A DNA stretch of 64,000 nt, from assembly GCF_034258515.1 (NCBI RefSeq), contig NZ_CP139438.1, forward strand, positions 2,356,001 through 2,420,000, written 5' to 3'. Shown here piece after piece: positions 56,343 to 64,000 of the stretch. Position 1 is the first letter of the stretch; every line of letters begins with the position of its first letter. The stretch is from Pseudarthrobacter oxydans (GTDB taxonomy: Bacteria; Actinomycetota; Actinomycetes; Actinomycetales; Micrococcaceae). Made by a program: the position numbers and the translations under genes. Under the pieces are notes generated by a model. The model made no database searches and was not told the origin of the DNA. It saw nothing but the letters and a program-made list of their open reading frames with translations.

Positions 56343-58352
56343 CTAGCTGGTCCGGTTACGGACGGCTTCCGTGATCCGCTTGACTGCCTCTGCCACGGGC
56401 ACGCCGTTGTCCTGGCTTCCGTCCCGGAAGCGGAACGACACTGCGCCTGCCTCGGCGTCATCCCCGCCGGCGATCAGCACGAACGGGATCTTGTCCTTGC
56501 TGGCGGTGCGGATCTTCTTCGGGAACCGGTCCGAGGAGGTGTCCACCTCGGCACGGATGCCTGCGGCCTTAAGCTGGTCGACGACGTCGAACATGTACTC
56601 GTTGAACGTTTCCGCCACCGGGATGCCCACCACCTGCACCGGGGCAAGCCAGGCGGGGAAGGCGCCGGCGTAATGCTCGGTGAGCACTCCCATGAACCGC
56701 TCAATCGATCCGAACAGTGCGCGGTGGATCATGACGGGCCGCTGGCGGGTGCCGTCTGCCGCCTGGAACTCCAGTTCGAACCGTTCCGGCAGGTTGAAGT
56801 CCAGCTGGATGGTGGACATCTGCCAGGTCCGGCCCAGGGCGTCCTTCGCCTGCACGGAAATCTTGGGGCCGTAGAACGCGGCCCCGCCCGGATCAGCGAC
56901 AAGTTCCAGGCCCGATTCCTCGGCCACTTCGGCCAGGGTCCGGGTAGCTTCGTCCCAGGCGGCGTCGTCACCGACGAACTTCTCGGGATCCTTGGTGGAG
57001 AGCTCCAGGTAGAAGTCGTTCAGGCCGTAGTCCTTGAGCAGGTCCAGCACGAACGTCAGGGTCTTGGTGAGCTCATCCTTCATCTGCTCGCGGGTGCAGT
57101 AGATGTGGGCGTCGTCCTGTGTCATGCCGCGGACCCGGGTCAGGCCGTGCACCACGCCGGACTTCTCGTACCGGTACACCGACCCGAATTCGAACAGCCG
57201 CAGGGGCAGCTCACGGTAGGAGCGTCCGCGGGCCCGGAAGACCAGGTTGTGCATGGGGCAGTTCATCGGCTTGAGGTAGTAATCCTGGCCGGGCTTGCGG
57301 ACTGTGCCGTCTTCATTGAGTTCGGCGTCCACGTGCATGGCCGGGAACATGCCGTCCTTGTACCAGTCCAGGTGGCCCGAGACCTCGTACAGGTGGCCCT
57401 TGGTGATGTGCGGCGTGTACACGAACTCATAGCCGGCCTCAACATGGCGCTGCCGGGAGTAGTCCTCCATCTCCTTGCGGATGATGCCGCCCTTGGGGTG
57501 GAAGACGGGAAGGCCCGAGCCGAGTTCGTCCGGGAAGGAGAACAGGTCCAGCTCAGAGCCAAGCTTGCGGTGGTCGCGGCGTTCGGCCTCGGCGATGCGC
57601 TCCTGGTAGGCCTTGAGGGCATCCTTGGTAGGCCACGCAGTGCCGTAGATCCGCTGCAGCTGCTGGTTCTTCTGGTTACCCAGCCAGTAGGCGGAGGACG
57701 AACGGGTGAGGGCGAAGGCATTGGAGATCAGCTTTGTGTTGGGCAGGTGCGGCCCACGGCAAAGGTCGCACCAGACGGTGGTCCCGTCCTTGCGCTCCAC
57801 GTTGTCGTAGATGGTGATGTCGCCGGCACCGACCTCGACGTTGACGCCTTCGCCGGCCTCTGCGGCTTCGTTCTTCTTGCCCAGGAGTTCAAGCTTGTAA
57901 GGCTCGTCCTTCATGGCTTCGCGGGCCTCGTCCTCATTGACCACACGGCGGACGAACTTCTGGTTCTGGTTGATGATCTTCTGCATCATCTTTTCGAGGG
58001 TCTTGAGGTCCTCGGGAGTGAACGGTTCGGCAACATCGAAGTCGAAGTAGAAGCCGTCGGTGATGTACGGGCCGATGCCCAGTTTGGCGTCCGGGCGCAG
58101 CTGCTGGACGGCCTGCGCCATGACGTGGGCGGTGGAGTGGCGGAGGACGTTCAGCCCGTCCGGGGAATCGATGGTGACGCCCTCGACGTCGGCGCCTTCA
58201 GGCAGTTCCTGGTCCAGGTCCTTAAGCTCGCCGTTGACGCGGGCAACAACAACATCACGGCGCTCAAAGAAGAGTTCCGCACCGGTTGTCCCGGTAGTCA
58301 CCTTGGTCTCTTCGCCATCGACGAGAAGGGTGATCTGCTGGGCATCTGACAC
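56343..58352 (-). CDS. thrS: Threonine--tRNA ligase
   Basis: A 669-residue class II synthetase. It has the N-terminal TGS domain ([15 protein letters not shown]), the editing domain with [11 protein letters not shown], the catalytic core with zinc ligands ([10 protein letters not shown] gives Cys, His) and motif 3-like [16 protein letters not shown], then the anticodon-binding domain. Start GTG 58352 has AGGAG 6 nt upstream. No regulatory leader like a T-box is seen in the 116 nt before it. Confidence 0.97.
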   Translation of the reverse strand: MSDAQQITLLVDGEETKVTTGTTGAELFFERRDVVVARVNGELKDLDQELPEGADVEGVTIDSPDGLNVLRHSTAHVMAQAVQQLRPDAKLGIGPYITDGFYFDFDVAEPFTPEDLKTLEKMMQKIINQNQKFVRRVVNEDEAREAMKDEPYKLELLGKKNEAAEAGEGVNVEVGAGDITIYDNVERKDGTTVWCDLCRGPHLPNTKLISNAFALTRSSSAYWLGNQKNQQLQRIYGTAWPTKDALKAYQERIAEAERRDHRKLGSELDLFSFPDELGSGLPVFHPKGGIIRKEMEDYSRQRHVEAGYEFVYTPHITKGHLYEVSGHLDWYKDGMFPAMHVDAELNEDGTVRKPGQDYYLKPMNCPMHNLVFRARGRSYRELPLRLFEFGSVYRYEKSGVVHGLTRVRGMTQDDAHIYCTREQMKDELTKTLTFVLDLLKDYGLNDFYLELSTKDPEKFVGDDAAWDEATRTLAEVAEESGLELVADPGGAAFYGPKISVQAKDALGRTWQMSTIQLDFNLPERFELEFQAADGTRQRPVMIHRALFGSIERFMGVLTEHYAGAFPAWLAPVQVVGIPVAETFNEYMFDVVDQLKAAGIRAEVDTSSDRFPKKIRTASKDKIPFVLIAGGDDAEAGAVSFRFRDGSQDNGVPVAEAVKRITEAVRNRTS

Positions 58353-58468
58353 GGGTGTCTCCTATTCAAAGTTAAGGCTTCATAGCTTGTGGCATACGGG
58401 GACCACAGCCAGCCATCGTCAATGCTATCGGTTCAGCTCAGGCCCGACCAACGCGGCGCACCCGAGGA

Positions 58469-61400
58469 TCAGCCGCCGAATCCCGTGATGGCGAGGGTCC
58501 GGGTGATTCCGTCCAGGGGGTGCCGGGCCTCCGGTTCCTGCGCCTGGGACTCCTGGAACGGCAAGGTTTCGGCGCGGCTCAGGTCCCAGGCCATGCTCGC
58601 GCTCAGGCTGATTCCCCGCGGGCCGGTCCGCCTGGTGGTGCCACGGATCAGGAGCAGCCGGGTTCCAAAGAGGAGCATTCCTGCCTTTTCCTGGGCTTCA
58701 TGGAAGAAGACCGAATCGATGCAGCCGGTGCCGTCGTCGATGCTGATGAAAACTACCCGCCGGCCGCCCCGCATGGGCGGCGTCTGGGTTGCCACGCGAA
58801 CCCCGGCCACCAATACTTCCGTCCCGTTCCGCAGGCCGAGGAGCTTGTCCGCCGTGGTGACTCCCAGCCTGTTGAGCATCGGCCGGTGGCTGTCCATCAG
58901 GTGGCTGCTGACATCAACAGCCATCAGGTCGAGTTCGGCCCGCACAGTTTCCACCAGGGTAGGCGCCGGCAGCCCGGGCTTGACGTTGCGCAGTTCAACA
59001 TCCCCCAAAGGCAGGGAGAGCTGACCCTCGATAACCTCCACACCTTTCCGTCCGCTGCCGGCACCTTGGAGTTTTTGCAGGTGTTGGACAAGGTCCGCAC
59101 GGTTTGCGTTGCCGCCTGCCTCCCGGTGAAGGGAATCAAAAGCGCCCAGCTGGGCCAGCCGCTTGATGCTGGGCTTGCTGACCCTGGACCGTGCCCTCAG
59201 GTCTGCGAGTGAGTCAAAGGGCTGGCCGGCAACGATCCGCTTAAGTTCTGTTGCGGACAATCCGTAAATGCCGTTCAGGCTTAGCCTGATTCCCAGCTTT
59301 CCTGCATCCGGGCCTTGCTCTACCCGTTCCACCCGGTATTCTGCCTTGCTGCGGTTGATGTCCAACGGGAGGATCGGGATGCCCAGGCGCCGTGCTTCCG
59401 CTACCAGCAGCCTTTTGGGGTACATCCCGGGATCGTGCTCCCACAGCCCGGCAAGGAATGCTTCGGGGTGGTGCGCCTTCAGCCAGGCCGACTGGTAGGT
59501 GGGGACTGCAAAGGCAGCACCATGCGCTTTGCAGAATCCGAAGCTTCCGAAGGCTTTCAAGGTTCCCCAGACGTTGTCCACCACAACGGGCGCGTAGCCC
59601 CTTTCCCGGGCCGCTTTGCGGAAGAACTCCTCCACGCCCAACTCAAGGACCTCGTTGCCCAGGGCACGGCGGAACTCGTCCGCACGTGCCAGTCCGCAGC
59701 CTGTCATGACGTCGAAGGTCTTCAGGATCTGTTCGTGGAAAACGGTGACGCCGTGGGTCTCCGCGAGCACCGGTTTCAGGTCCGGATGGGGGTACACCTC
59801 GGGGGCGAATCCGTGCCTGTGCTCAAGGAAGGGCCGGACCATGTCCGATTTCATGGGGCCGGGGCGGAACAGTGAAATATCGATGATGAGGTCGTTGAAT
59901 TCCCGGGGCGCCATCTTGCCAATGAGCTCACGCTGCCCGGGCGATTCAATCTGGAAGCAGCCCAGGGTGTGGGTGCTCCTGATCAGTTCAAAGGTGGCTT
60001 CATCGTCCAGCGGGACGGCATTGAGGTCGATGCGCCCGTTGTCGGCAATGTAGTCGGGACCGGTCCCGTCCGGACCAGGTGAATGCTTTCCGGCTGCCAC
60101 CACTTCTTCCTTGGAGGGGTGGATGCGGATGACTTCCCGCACGGCAAAAGCCATGGCGCTCTGCATCCGGACCCCAAGGACATCAAGCTTGAGCATTCCC
60201 ATGGGATCCATGTCGTGCTTATCGAACTGGCTCATGGGGAGGCCAATTCCGCTGGGCTGCACGGGAGTGCGGTCCAGCAGGGTTGCGTCGCCAAGGATCA
60301 CGCCGCAGGGATGCATGGAAATATGCCGGGGCAGCCTGTCAAGGCGTTCCGTCAGGTCCACCAGCAGATCAAGCTGCTGGTTTCCATCCAGGTCCCGCTG
60401 TTCCACCCGGCCGGCGAACTCCCGGAGCTCAGGTTTTTCCTGCAGCGCTTCACGGAAATTGCGGGCAGAAAAGCGCCACAACTGCTTGGCAATCTCCCCC
60501 ACTTCGTCGCCGTCCATGCCCAGCGCCATGCCGGCGTCCCGCACTGCGCCCCTGGCCCGGTAGCCATTCTGCATGCTCATCAGGGTGACCCGCTCAGCAC
60601 CAAAGCGCTCAAAAATCCGGTGGTAGACGTTGTGCCGCTCCGCGCTTTCAACGTCTATGTCAATATCCGGAAGGGTTGCCCGGTCCTGCGACAGGAAGCG
60701 TTCGAAAATCAGGTCATGCTGCAGGGGGTTCACCTGGCTGACGTCGATCAGGTAATTGACCAGGCTTGAGGCGCCGGATCCACGGGCTGCTGCCCGCACT
60801 CCCATTTCCTGGATCATGCGGGAGACCTCGGCAACTGTCAGGAAATAGGAGGAGAAGCCGAGGTTGCGGATGATGCCCAGTTCGTGATCGAGCCGGGAGC
60901 GCATCCTTTGTCCGGCAGTGCCGGTAACTCCCGGGAAGCGCCTGGTGATTCCAGCCTGGCACCGCTGGACCAGTTCAAGGTGCGGATCCTGGCTGATCCC
61001 GATGACTGAAGCTTCCGGCACCACGGGCTGCTTCCACCCCATGTCCGTGACCGGATCAATCCTGCAGAGGTCCGCCAGCGCCTCGGTCTGCGCCATCAGC
61101 TGCTTGAGGTCCGCTGCACCATAGCCTGCCGCAGAAATGATCTCCTTGCCCAGACGGAGCATCTCCGCGGAGGATTTAAGCCAGCCTTGGCCTGTTAGCT
61201 GCAGCAGGGGCTCTTCCGCGAGTTGCGGCAGGGATTTCAGGGTGCGGGCTGAGTCGAGCACATCCGCGGTGGGCGCTCCGTCTGCAGCGCAGTACCTTAC
61301 GGCGTTTGTCAGGATTGCAGGAACATGATGCTCTTCTGCCAGCTTGAGCATGCGGACAGCATGGGCGGTACTCAAGGGCTTTCCGGGTGCGCTGAGCTGG

Positions 61401-61957
61401 GAAACTATCTCGGCAACCAAAGTGCCTGCGGGCATGGCGTCCAACCATTGCTTGAAGAGGGTGCGCGGACGAAGGTAGCGCCGCCCGCCCATGGCGCGGC
61501 CGACGTCGGAATCAGGCCCGACCAGGACAGTCAGCACCGGTTTCAGGGTTTGGGGATCGAGGGTTCGGGAGGCAAGTTCGGCCCTGGTCACGGCGGCTGG
61601 AACTGTTCCCCCGGATTTCCCGGAGGTGCGGGCATGGGCATCTGATATCAGCCTGCAGAGCGCGCGGTAGCCCGCCCCGTTGTTGTTGCCCCGGGCCAGC
61701 ACCACCACCCTGCCGGCAAGCTGGGTGCGGTGATCGCCGTCGTCGTCAAATACCGCAAGGTCAACACCCACAATGGGATCGATGCCCGCTCCCATGCATG
61801 CCTTGAGGTGTTTGATGGTTCCGTACATGCCGTCACGGTCAGTGCATGCAAGGGCCGTTGCACCGTCAGCGGCGGCGGCCTGTGCCAGTTCCTCTGGCCA
61901 GGAGACGCCGTAGTGCGCACTGAAGGCAGTGGAGACGTGAAGATGGGTGAAGCTCAT
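58469..61957 (-). CDS. dnaE2: Error-prone DNA polymerase III alpha subunit DnaE2
   Basis: A 1162-residue C-family translesion polymerase used in damage-induced mutagenesis. The PHP domain is N-terminal (FTHLHVSTAFSAHYGVSWPE), the catalytic acids lie in LPDIDIDVESAERHNVYHRI, and the C-terminal OB domain (TEVLVAGVRVATQTPPMRGG) ends without the clamp-binding extension typical of DnaE1. It overlaps the DUF6504 gene by 4 nt and so shares the SOS box upstream of that gene. Neither imuA' nor imuB is present between them and the SOS box. Confidence 0.93.
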   Translation of the reverse strand: MSFTHLHVSTAFSAHYGVSWPEELAQAAAADGATALACTDRDGMYGTIKHLKACMGAGIDPIVGVDLAVFDDDGDHRTQLAGRVVVLARGNNNGAGYRALCRLISDAHARTSGKSGGTVPAAVTRAELASRTLDPQTLKPVLTVLVGPDSDVGRAMGGRRYLRPRTLFKQWLDAMPAGTLVAEIVSQLSAPGKPLSTAHAVRMLKLAEEHHVPAILTNAVRYCAADGAPTADVLDSARTLKSLPQLAEEPLLQLTGQGWLKSSAEMLRLGKEIISAAGYGAADLKQLMAQTEALADLCRIDPVTDMGWKQPVVPEASVIGISQDPHLELVQRCQAGITRRFPGVTGTAGQRMRSRLDHELGIIRNLGFSSYFLTVAEVSRMIQEMGVRAAARGSGASSLVNYLIDVSQVNPLQHDLIFERFLSQDRATLPDIDIDVESAERHNVYHRIFERFGAERVTLMSMQNGYRARGAVRDAGMALGMDGDEVGEIAKQLWRFSARNFREALQEKPELREFAGRVEQRDLDGNQQLDLLVDLTERLDRLPRHISMHPCGVILGDATLLDRTPVQPSGIGLPMSQFDKHDMDPMGMLKLDVLGVRMQSAMAFAVREVIRIHPSKEEVVAAGKHSPGPDGTGPDYIADNGRIDLNAVPLDDEATFELIRSTHTLGCFQIESPGQRELIGKMAPREFNDLIIDISLFRPGPMKSDMVRPFLEHRHGFAPEVYPHPDLKPVLAETHGVTVFHEQILKTFDVMTGCGLARADEFRRALGNEVLELGVEEFFRKAARERGYAPVVVDNVWGTLKAFGSFGFCKAHGAAFAVPTYQSAWLKAHHPEAFLAGLWEHDPGMYPKRLLVAEARRLGIPILPLDINRSKAEYRVERVEQGPDAGKLGIRLSLNGIYGLSATELKRIVAGQPFDSLADLRARSRVSKPSIKRLAQLGAFDSLHREAGGNANRADLVQHLQKLQGAGSGRKGVEVIEGQLSLPLGDVELRNVKPGLPAPTLVETVRAELDLMAVDVSSHLMDSHRPMLNRLGVTTADKLLGLRNGTEVLVAGVRVATQTPPMRGGRRVVFISIDDGTGCIDSVFFHEAQEKAGMLLFGTRLLLIRGTTRRTGPRGISLSASMAWDLSRAETLPFQESQAQEPEARHPLDGITRTLAITGFGG

Positions 61958-62289
61958 GCTGTCCTGGGCCGGAGTGCGTCATGGATGCGCAGCAGCCGCC
62001 AGCGGCCGCTTTGGATATGCCTGGTGAGGTCAAGCGTCAGGGTTTCTTCCGGCCCCTGGACCCCACGGACAGGGTGGTCAGGCCGCACCTGGACCCGCCA
62101 GATTTCGTGGTCCACCAGTCCGCGGCCGCTGCCAAGCGGAGCGCGGCTTTCTTCCGCCCACCATTGCCGGCGTTCGTACCAGCGCACCGGTTCAGCACAA
62201 ACAGCATAGGAACGTCCTGCCCACAGCAGGCGCTGCGGTTCGCCGTCGGCGGTGCACTCGACGTCCACGGATTGGCTGAACATGCCCAT
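61954..62289 (-). CDS. DUF6504-type protein in the dnaE2 operon
   Basis: A 111-residue small protein, rich in Trp and Arg (VRWYERRQWWAEESRAPLGSG; HEIWRVQV; RWRLLRIHDALRP), matching the DUF6504 proteins that lie between imuB and dnaE2 in many actinobacteria. It starts about 28 nt after the LexA palindrome with a GGAGG site. Its role is unknown; a part in the mutagenic polymerase complex is inferred from gene order only. Confidence 0.75.
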   Translation of the reverse strand: MGMFSQSVDVECTADGEPQRLLWAGRSYAVCAEPVRWYERRQWWAEESRAPLGSGRGLVDHEIWRVQVRPDHPVRGVQGPEETLTLDLTRHIQSGRWRLLRIHDALRPRTA

Positions 62290-62310
62290 GGCGCCTCCCG
62301 GATCTCATCT

Positions 62311-62340
62311 GGCTTATTCGAATACTTGTTCGAATAAGCC
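62311..62340. promoter_or_regulatory. LexA SOS box before DUF6504-dnaE2
   Basis: A 30-bp perfect palindrome with a 6-nt centre: GGCTTATTCGAA-TACTTG-TTCGAATAAGCC. It contains TCGAATACTTGTTCGA (62318-62333), one base from the actinobacterial LexA consensus TCGAAC-N4-GTTCGA. It is 22 nt before the DUF6504 start. The divergent gene at 62447 lies 107 nt away on the other side and may share control. Confidence 0.88.
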
Positions 62341-62446
62341 CAGTCTACCCCTGCCCTGAACGTGCGCAAAGAAGGTTCAGAGGAAGGACTGAGGAGAATG
62401 GCGCGCAAGGGTGGACGGACCGATCGACAGGGAGCAGGATGGTGCC

Positions 62447-62836
62447 ATGAGCACCCAAGACGCACTTCTTAAGCAGGCAAGCATCTCAACCCAGGACTCC
62501 ACCGTGGTGGCCACGTTCAATATAGACGGCACCATCCCGGCGTCCGGTGCTTACGTGGTAGGTCTGGTAGGGGCTACTCCGGACTATTCAACACAACGGC
62601 GGCTATGCATTGAGTTCATGAACGGGGAGGCGATTGCCTTTTATTCATTCAACCGTGAACAGGGAGTCGAAGAAGACTACGACCTGTCCGGTGTGACCCA
62701 CTCCGACAGCACCATTACGGGCAGCTTTCCCCTGGCGGCCTTGAACGGCCTTGGCAAGGGGCATGTCATGTCAGCCTTCAGCGAGGCCGAGGGCAGGGAA
62801 TTCCAGCACGGCGTCCCCGTGGAGGAACACCTCTAA
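62447..62836 (+). CDS. Conserved-looking hypothetical protein divergent from dnaE2
   Basis: A 129-residue soluble protein with no recognised domain. The sequence suggests alternating beta strands (TVVATFNIDGTIPASGAYVV; RRLCIEFMNGEAIAFYSF; TITGSFPLAALNG) in the style of a small beta-sandwich. AGGA sits 7 nt before the ATG. It is separated from the DUF6504 gene by 157 nt holding the LexA box, so damage-inducible expression is possible but not shown. Confidence 0.68.
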   Translation: MSTQDALLKQASISTQDSTVVATFNIDGTIPASGAYVVGLVGATPDYSTQRRLCIEFMNGEAIAFYSFNREQGVEEDYDLSGVTHSDSTITGSFPLAALNGLGKGHVMSAFSEAEGREFQHGVPVEEHL

Positions 62837-62855
62837 ACAAGGGCTTGCGGGCAGT

Positions 62856-63176
62856 TCAGCTGTTCCCTTTGTGGACCCGCATTTCCAGTTCGATGAAGCC
62901 GGAGATCATTGCCCGGTACGTGGACTCCACAATGTCCGGGTCGATGTCTTTTTTCTCGGCTGCCGAGCGGACATGCTCAATGATCCGTTCCACGCGCCCG
63001 GGCGCACGGACCTCGGCGTCATCACCCTTGAGGGTTCCGGCAATCCGGATCAGCCGTTCCCGGCGGGCGATGAGGGTGACAATCTGCTCATCCACCTCGT
63101 CGACAGCAATGCGGACCGCAGCGAGCTGTTCCTTGTCGGCCAAAGCATCTCGATCATTTCCTTGAATTGTCGCCAT
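62856..63176 (-). CDS. Chorismate mutase-like protein (AroQ class)
   Basis: A 106-residue all-helical protein of the AroQ fold. The helix-1 pattern AAVRIAVDEVDEQIVTLIARRERLI and RVERIIEHVRSAAEK match short chorismate mutases, with Arg and Lys residues in the expected places. It could alternatively be an isochorismate-pyruvate lyase relative. The ATG at 63176 lacks a ribosome-binding site, and only 19 nt separate it from the divergent VOC gene, so leaderless transcripts are likely. Confidence 0.78.
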   Translation of the reverse strand: MATIQGNDRDALADKEQLAAVRIAVDEVDEQIVTLIARRERLIRIAGTLKGDDAEVRAPGRVERIIEHVRSAAEKKDIDPDIVESTYRAMISGFIELEMRVHKGNS

Positions 63177-63195
63177 CGTCTGACAGTATCGAAGC

Positions 63196-63618
63196 ATGCA
63201 GCCCAGAGTCGACTTCATCTCACTAGGTGTCCGCAGCGTTTCCGCCTCCCGCGCGTTCTATGTGGACGGCCTTGGCTGGCCGGTCCACCGTGAACTTGAG
63301 GGTGATGTTGTGTTCATCCAGGTGAACCACGGTTTGGTGCTGTCCCTGTGGGACGTCCGCCAGATGCAGGCTGACGCCGGCGTCAGTCCGCCCGGTCCGG
63401 TTCCCTGCATCACGCTTAGCCACAACCTTCCGTCCACTGAGGACGTGGACCGGGTCATGGAAGAAGCGGCCGCGGCGGGGGCTGCCATCATCGCGGAGCC
63501 CATCACCCAGCCGTGGGGCGGGTACAGCGGATACTTCGCCGATCCGGACGGCTTCCGGTGGGAGGTTGCCTACAACCCCGCCTGGAGAGTGGACGACGAC
63601 GGCGCGGTCACCGTATAG
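63196..63618 (+). CDS. VOC-family (glyoxalase/dioxygenase fold) protein
   Basis: A 140-residue protein with the beta-alpha-beta-beta-beta fold of the VOC superfamily, visible in FISLGVRSVSASRAFYVDGLGWP, the middle segment PCITLSHNLPSTEDVDRVMEEA and the end GYFADPDGFRWEVAYNP, where Glu is a usual metal ligand. The substrate is not predictable. It ends 27 nt before the convergent SRAP gene. Confidence 0.85.
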   Translation: MQPRVDFISLGVRSVSASRAFYVDGLGWPVHRELEGDVVFIQVNHGLVLSLWDVRQMQADAGVSPPGPVPCITLSHNLPSTEDVDRVMEEAAAAGAAIIAEPITQPWGGYSGYFADPDGFRWEVAYNPAWRVDDDGAVTV

Positions 63619-63645
63619 CGCTTGCCGCGGGTCCGCGACGGACTA

Positions 63646-64000
63646 CTAGAAGAGGGCCTCCACGGGCCGGATGAGTTCCGGCCCGTTGTTCCGGACGTTG
63701 CCGACTTCTTTTCCCACAGAGTCCACGTGCCAGTCCGCCGCCACGTCCTTGACCCCCGCCCGCACCAGGTCCACCAGGCCGGCGGCTTCGTCCGCGGTTG
63801 GGTCGAGCCATGCCCGCATCGTGGCTTTGTCCATCGGCAGCGGCACGCGGTCATGCAAGGCCGTCAGTTTTCCAAACACCGTTGACTCGCTGCCGGGCGG
63901 CGGGGTGTCAGTGGTCAGGATGGCCGTGGAGAGCATCCAGCCGCCCGGCTCCCCCGCCGGCCACGCGGGATCCTTCCACCACTCATAGAGCCCTGCGAAG
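63646..64000 (-). CDS. SRAP (YedK/HMCES)-family protein, C-terminal part (cut by window edge)
   Basis: About 118 C-terminal residues of a SOS-response-associated peptidase family protein. The family forms a protective covalent link with abasic sites in single-stranded DNA through an N-terminal Cys2, which lies outside the window. Visible marks are FAGLYEWWKDPAW, STAILTT and the LHDRVPLPM segment whose His belongs to the active site. It is near the dnaE2 operon, which makes a damage-response setting plausible. The gene continues past position 64000. Confidence 0.85.
   Translation of the reverse strand, partial: FAGLYEWWKDPAWPAGEPGGWMLSTAILTTDTPPPGSESTVFGKLTALHDRVPLPMDKATMRAWLDPTADEAAGLVDLVRAGVKDVAADWHVDSVGKEVGNVRNNGPELIRPVEALF

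Noticed and set aside
55641..58349. Plus-strand open frame of 902 codons
   Set aside because: Antisense to thrS, the HIT gene and pgsA, which have clear family motifs. The composition is typical of a GC shadow.

Overview
The window is a 64 kb piece of a high-GC actinobacterial chromosome. Gene order and protein sequences fit the family Micrococcaceae, most likely an Arthrobacter or Pseudarthrobacter relative; this is an inference, because no rRNA gene is present. Coding density is high, no stretch over 300 bp lacks a gene, and I saw no tRNA, rRNA, CRISPR array, insertion sequence or prophage.

Most of the window is housekeeping backbone on the minus strand. Positions 1-3977 hold the pyrimidine operon (pyrR-pyrB-pyrC-membrane protein-carA, the last cut by the window edge), led by a hairpin that looks like a PyrR RNA target. 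Positions 13981-25988 hold nusB-efp-TPR-aroB-aroK-aroC-aroE-mltG-ruvX-alaS-two small membrane proteins-rpsD. Then come rarA, a plus-strand release-factor-like acVLRF1 protein, a GNAT acetyltransferase, aspS, an amino-acid permease and hisS. Divergent from hisS run a cyclophilin-like lipid-bilayer-anchored protein, a DUF349 protein and an AbiEi-like protein whose 3' end overlaps rel. Positions 37070-46981 hold rel, secF-secD-yajC, ruvB-ruvA-ruvC, yebC and pdxT. Positions 47045-55000 hold murT-gatD, a ferric-reductase-like flavoprotein, a CapA-like lipoprotein, an M3 peptidase and pdxS. Positions 55124-58352 hold pgsA, a HIT protein and thrS. The end carries a LexA-box-controlled DUF6504-dnaE2 pair, an orphan protein, a chorismate mutase-like protein, a VOC protein and a partial SRAP (YedK/HMCES) gene.

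The main accessory region is 5457-13862. It sits between the PrsW gene and nusB, inside an otherwise conserved backbone. On one strand it encodes a FadR-type GntR regulator, a xylose-isomerase-like TIM-barrel enzyme, a fused DhaK-DhaL kinase, an RpiB-like isomerase, a hydroxyacid dehydrogenase of the 3-hydroxyacyl-CoA dehydrogenase family, an SDR dehydrogenase, a previously easy-to-miss 30-residue membrane protein, an anion:cation-symporter MFS transporter and a TPI-like isomerase. Kinase + TPI-like + RpiB-like is the known module that turns L-erythrulose into D-erythrose 4-phosphate. The extra dehydrogenases, TIM-barrel enzyme and acid-sugar-type transporter suggest that a sugar acid is oxidised and decarboxylated to a tetrulose first. 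A shared TCCTATAGG palindrome lies before both the operon and its regulator.

A second structural signal is a pair of long near-perfect palindromes (13055-13120 and 53921-53984). They belong to one dispersed family whose sequence differences are compensated in both arms.
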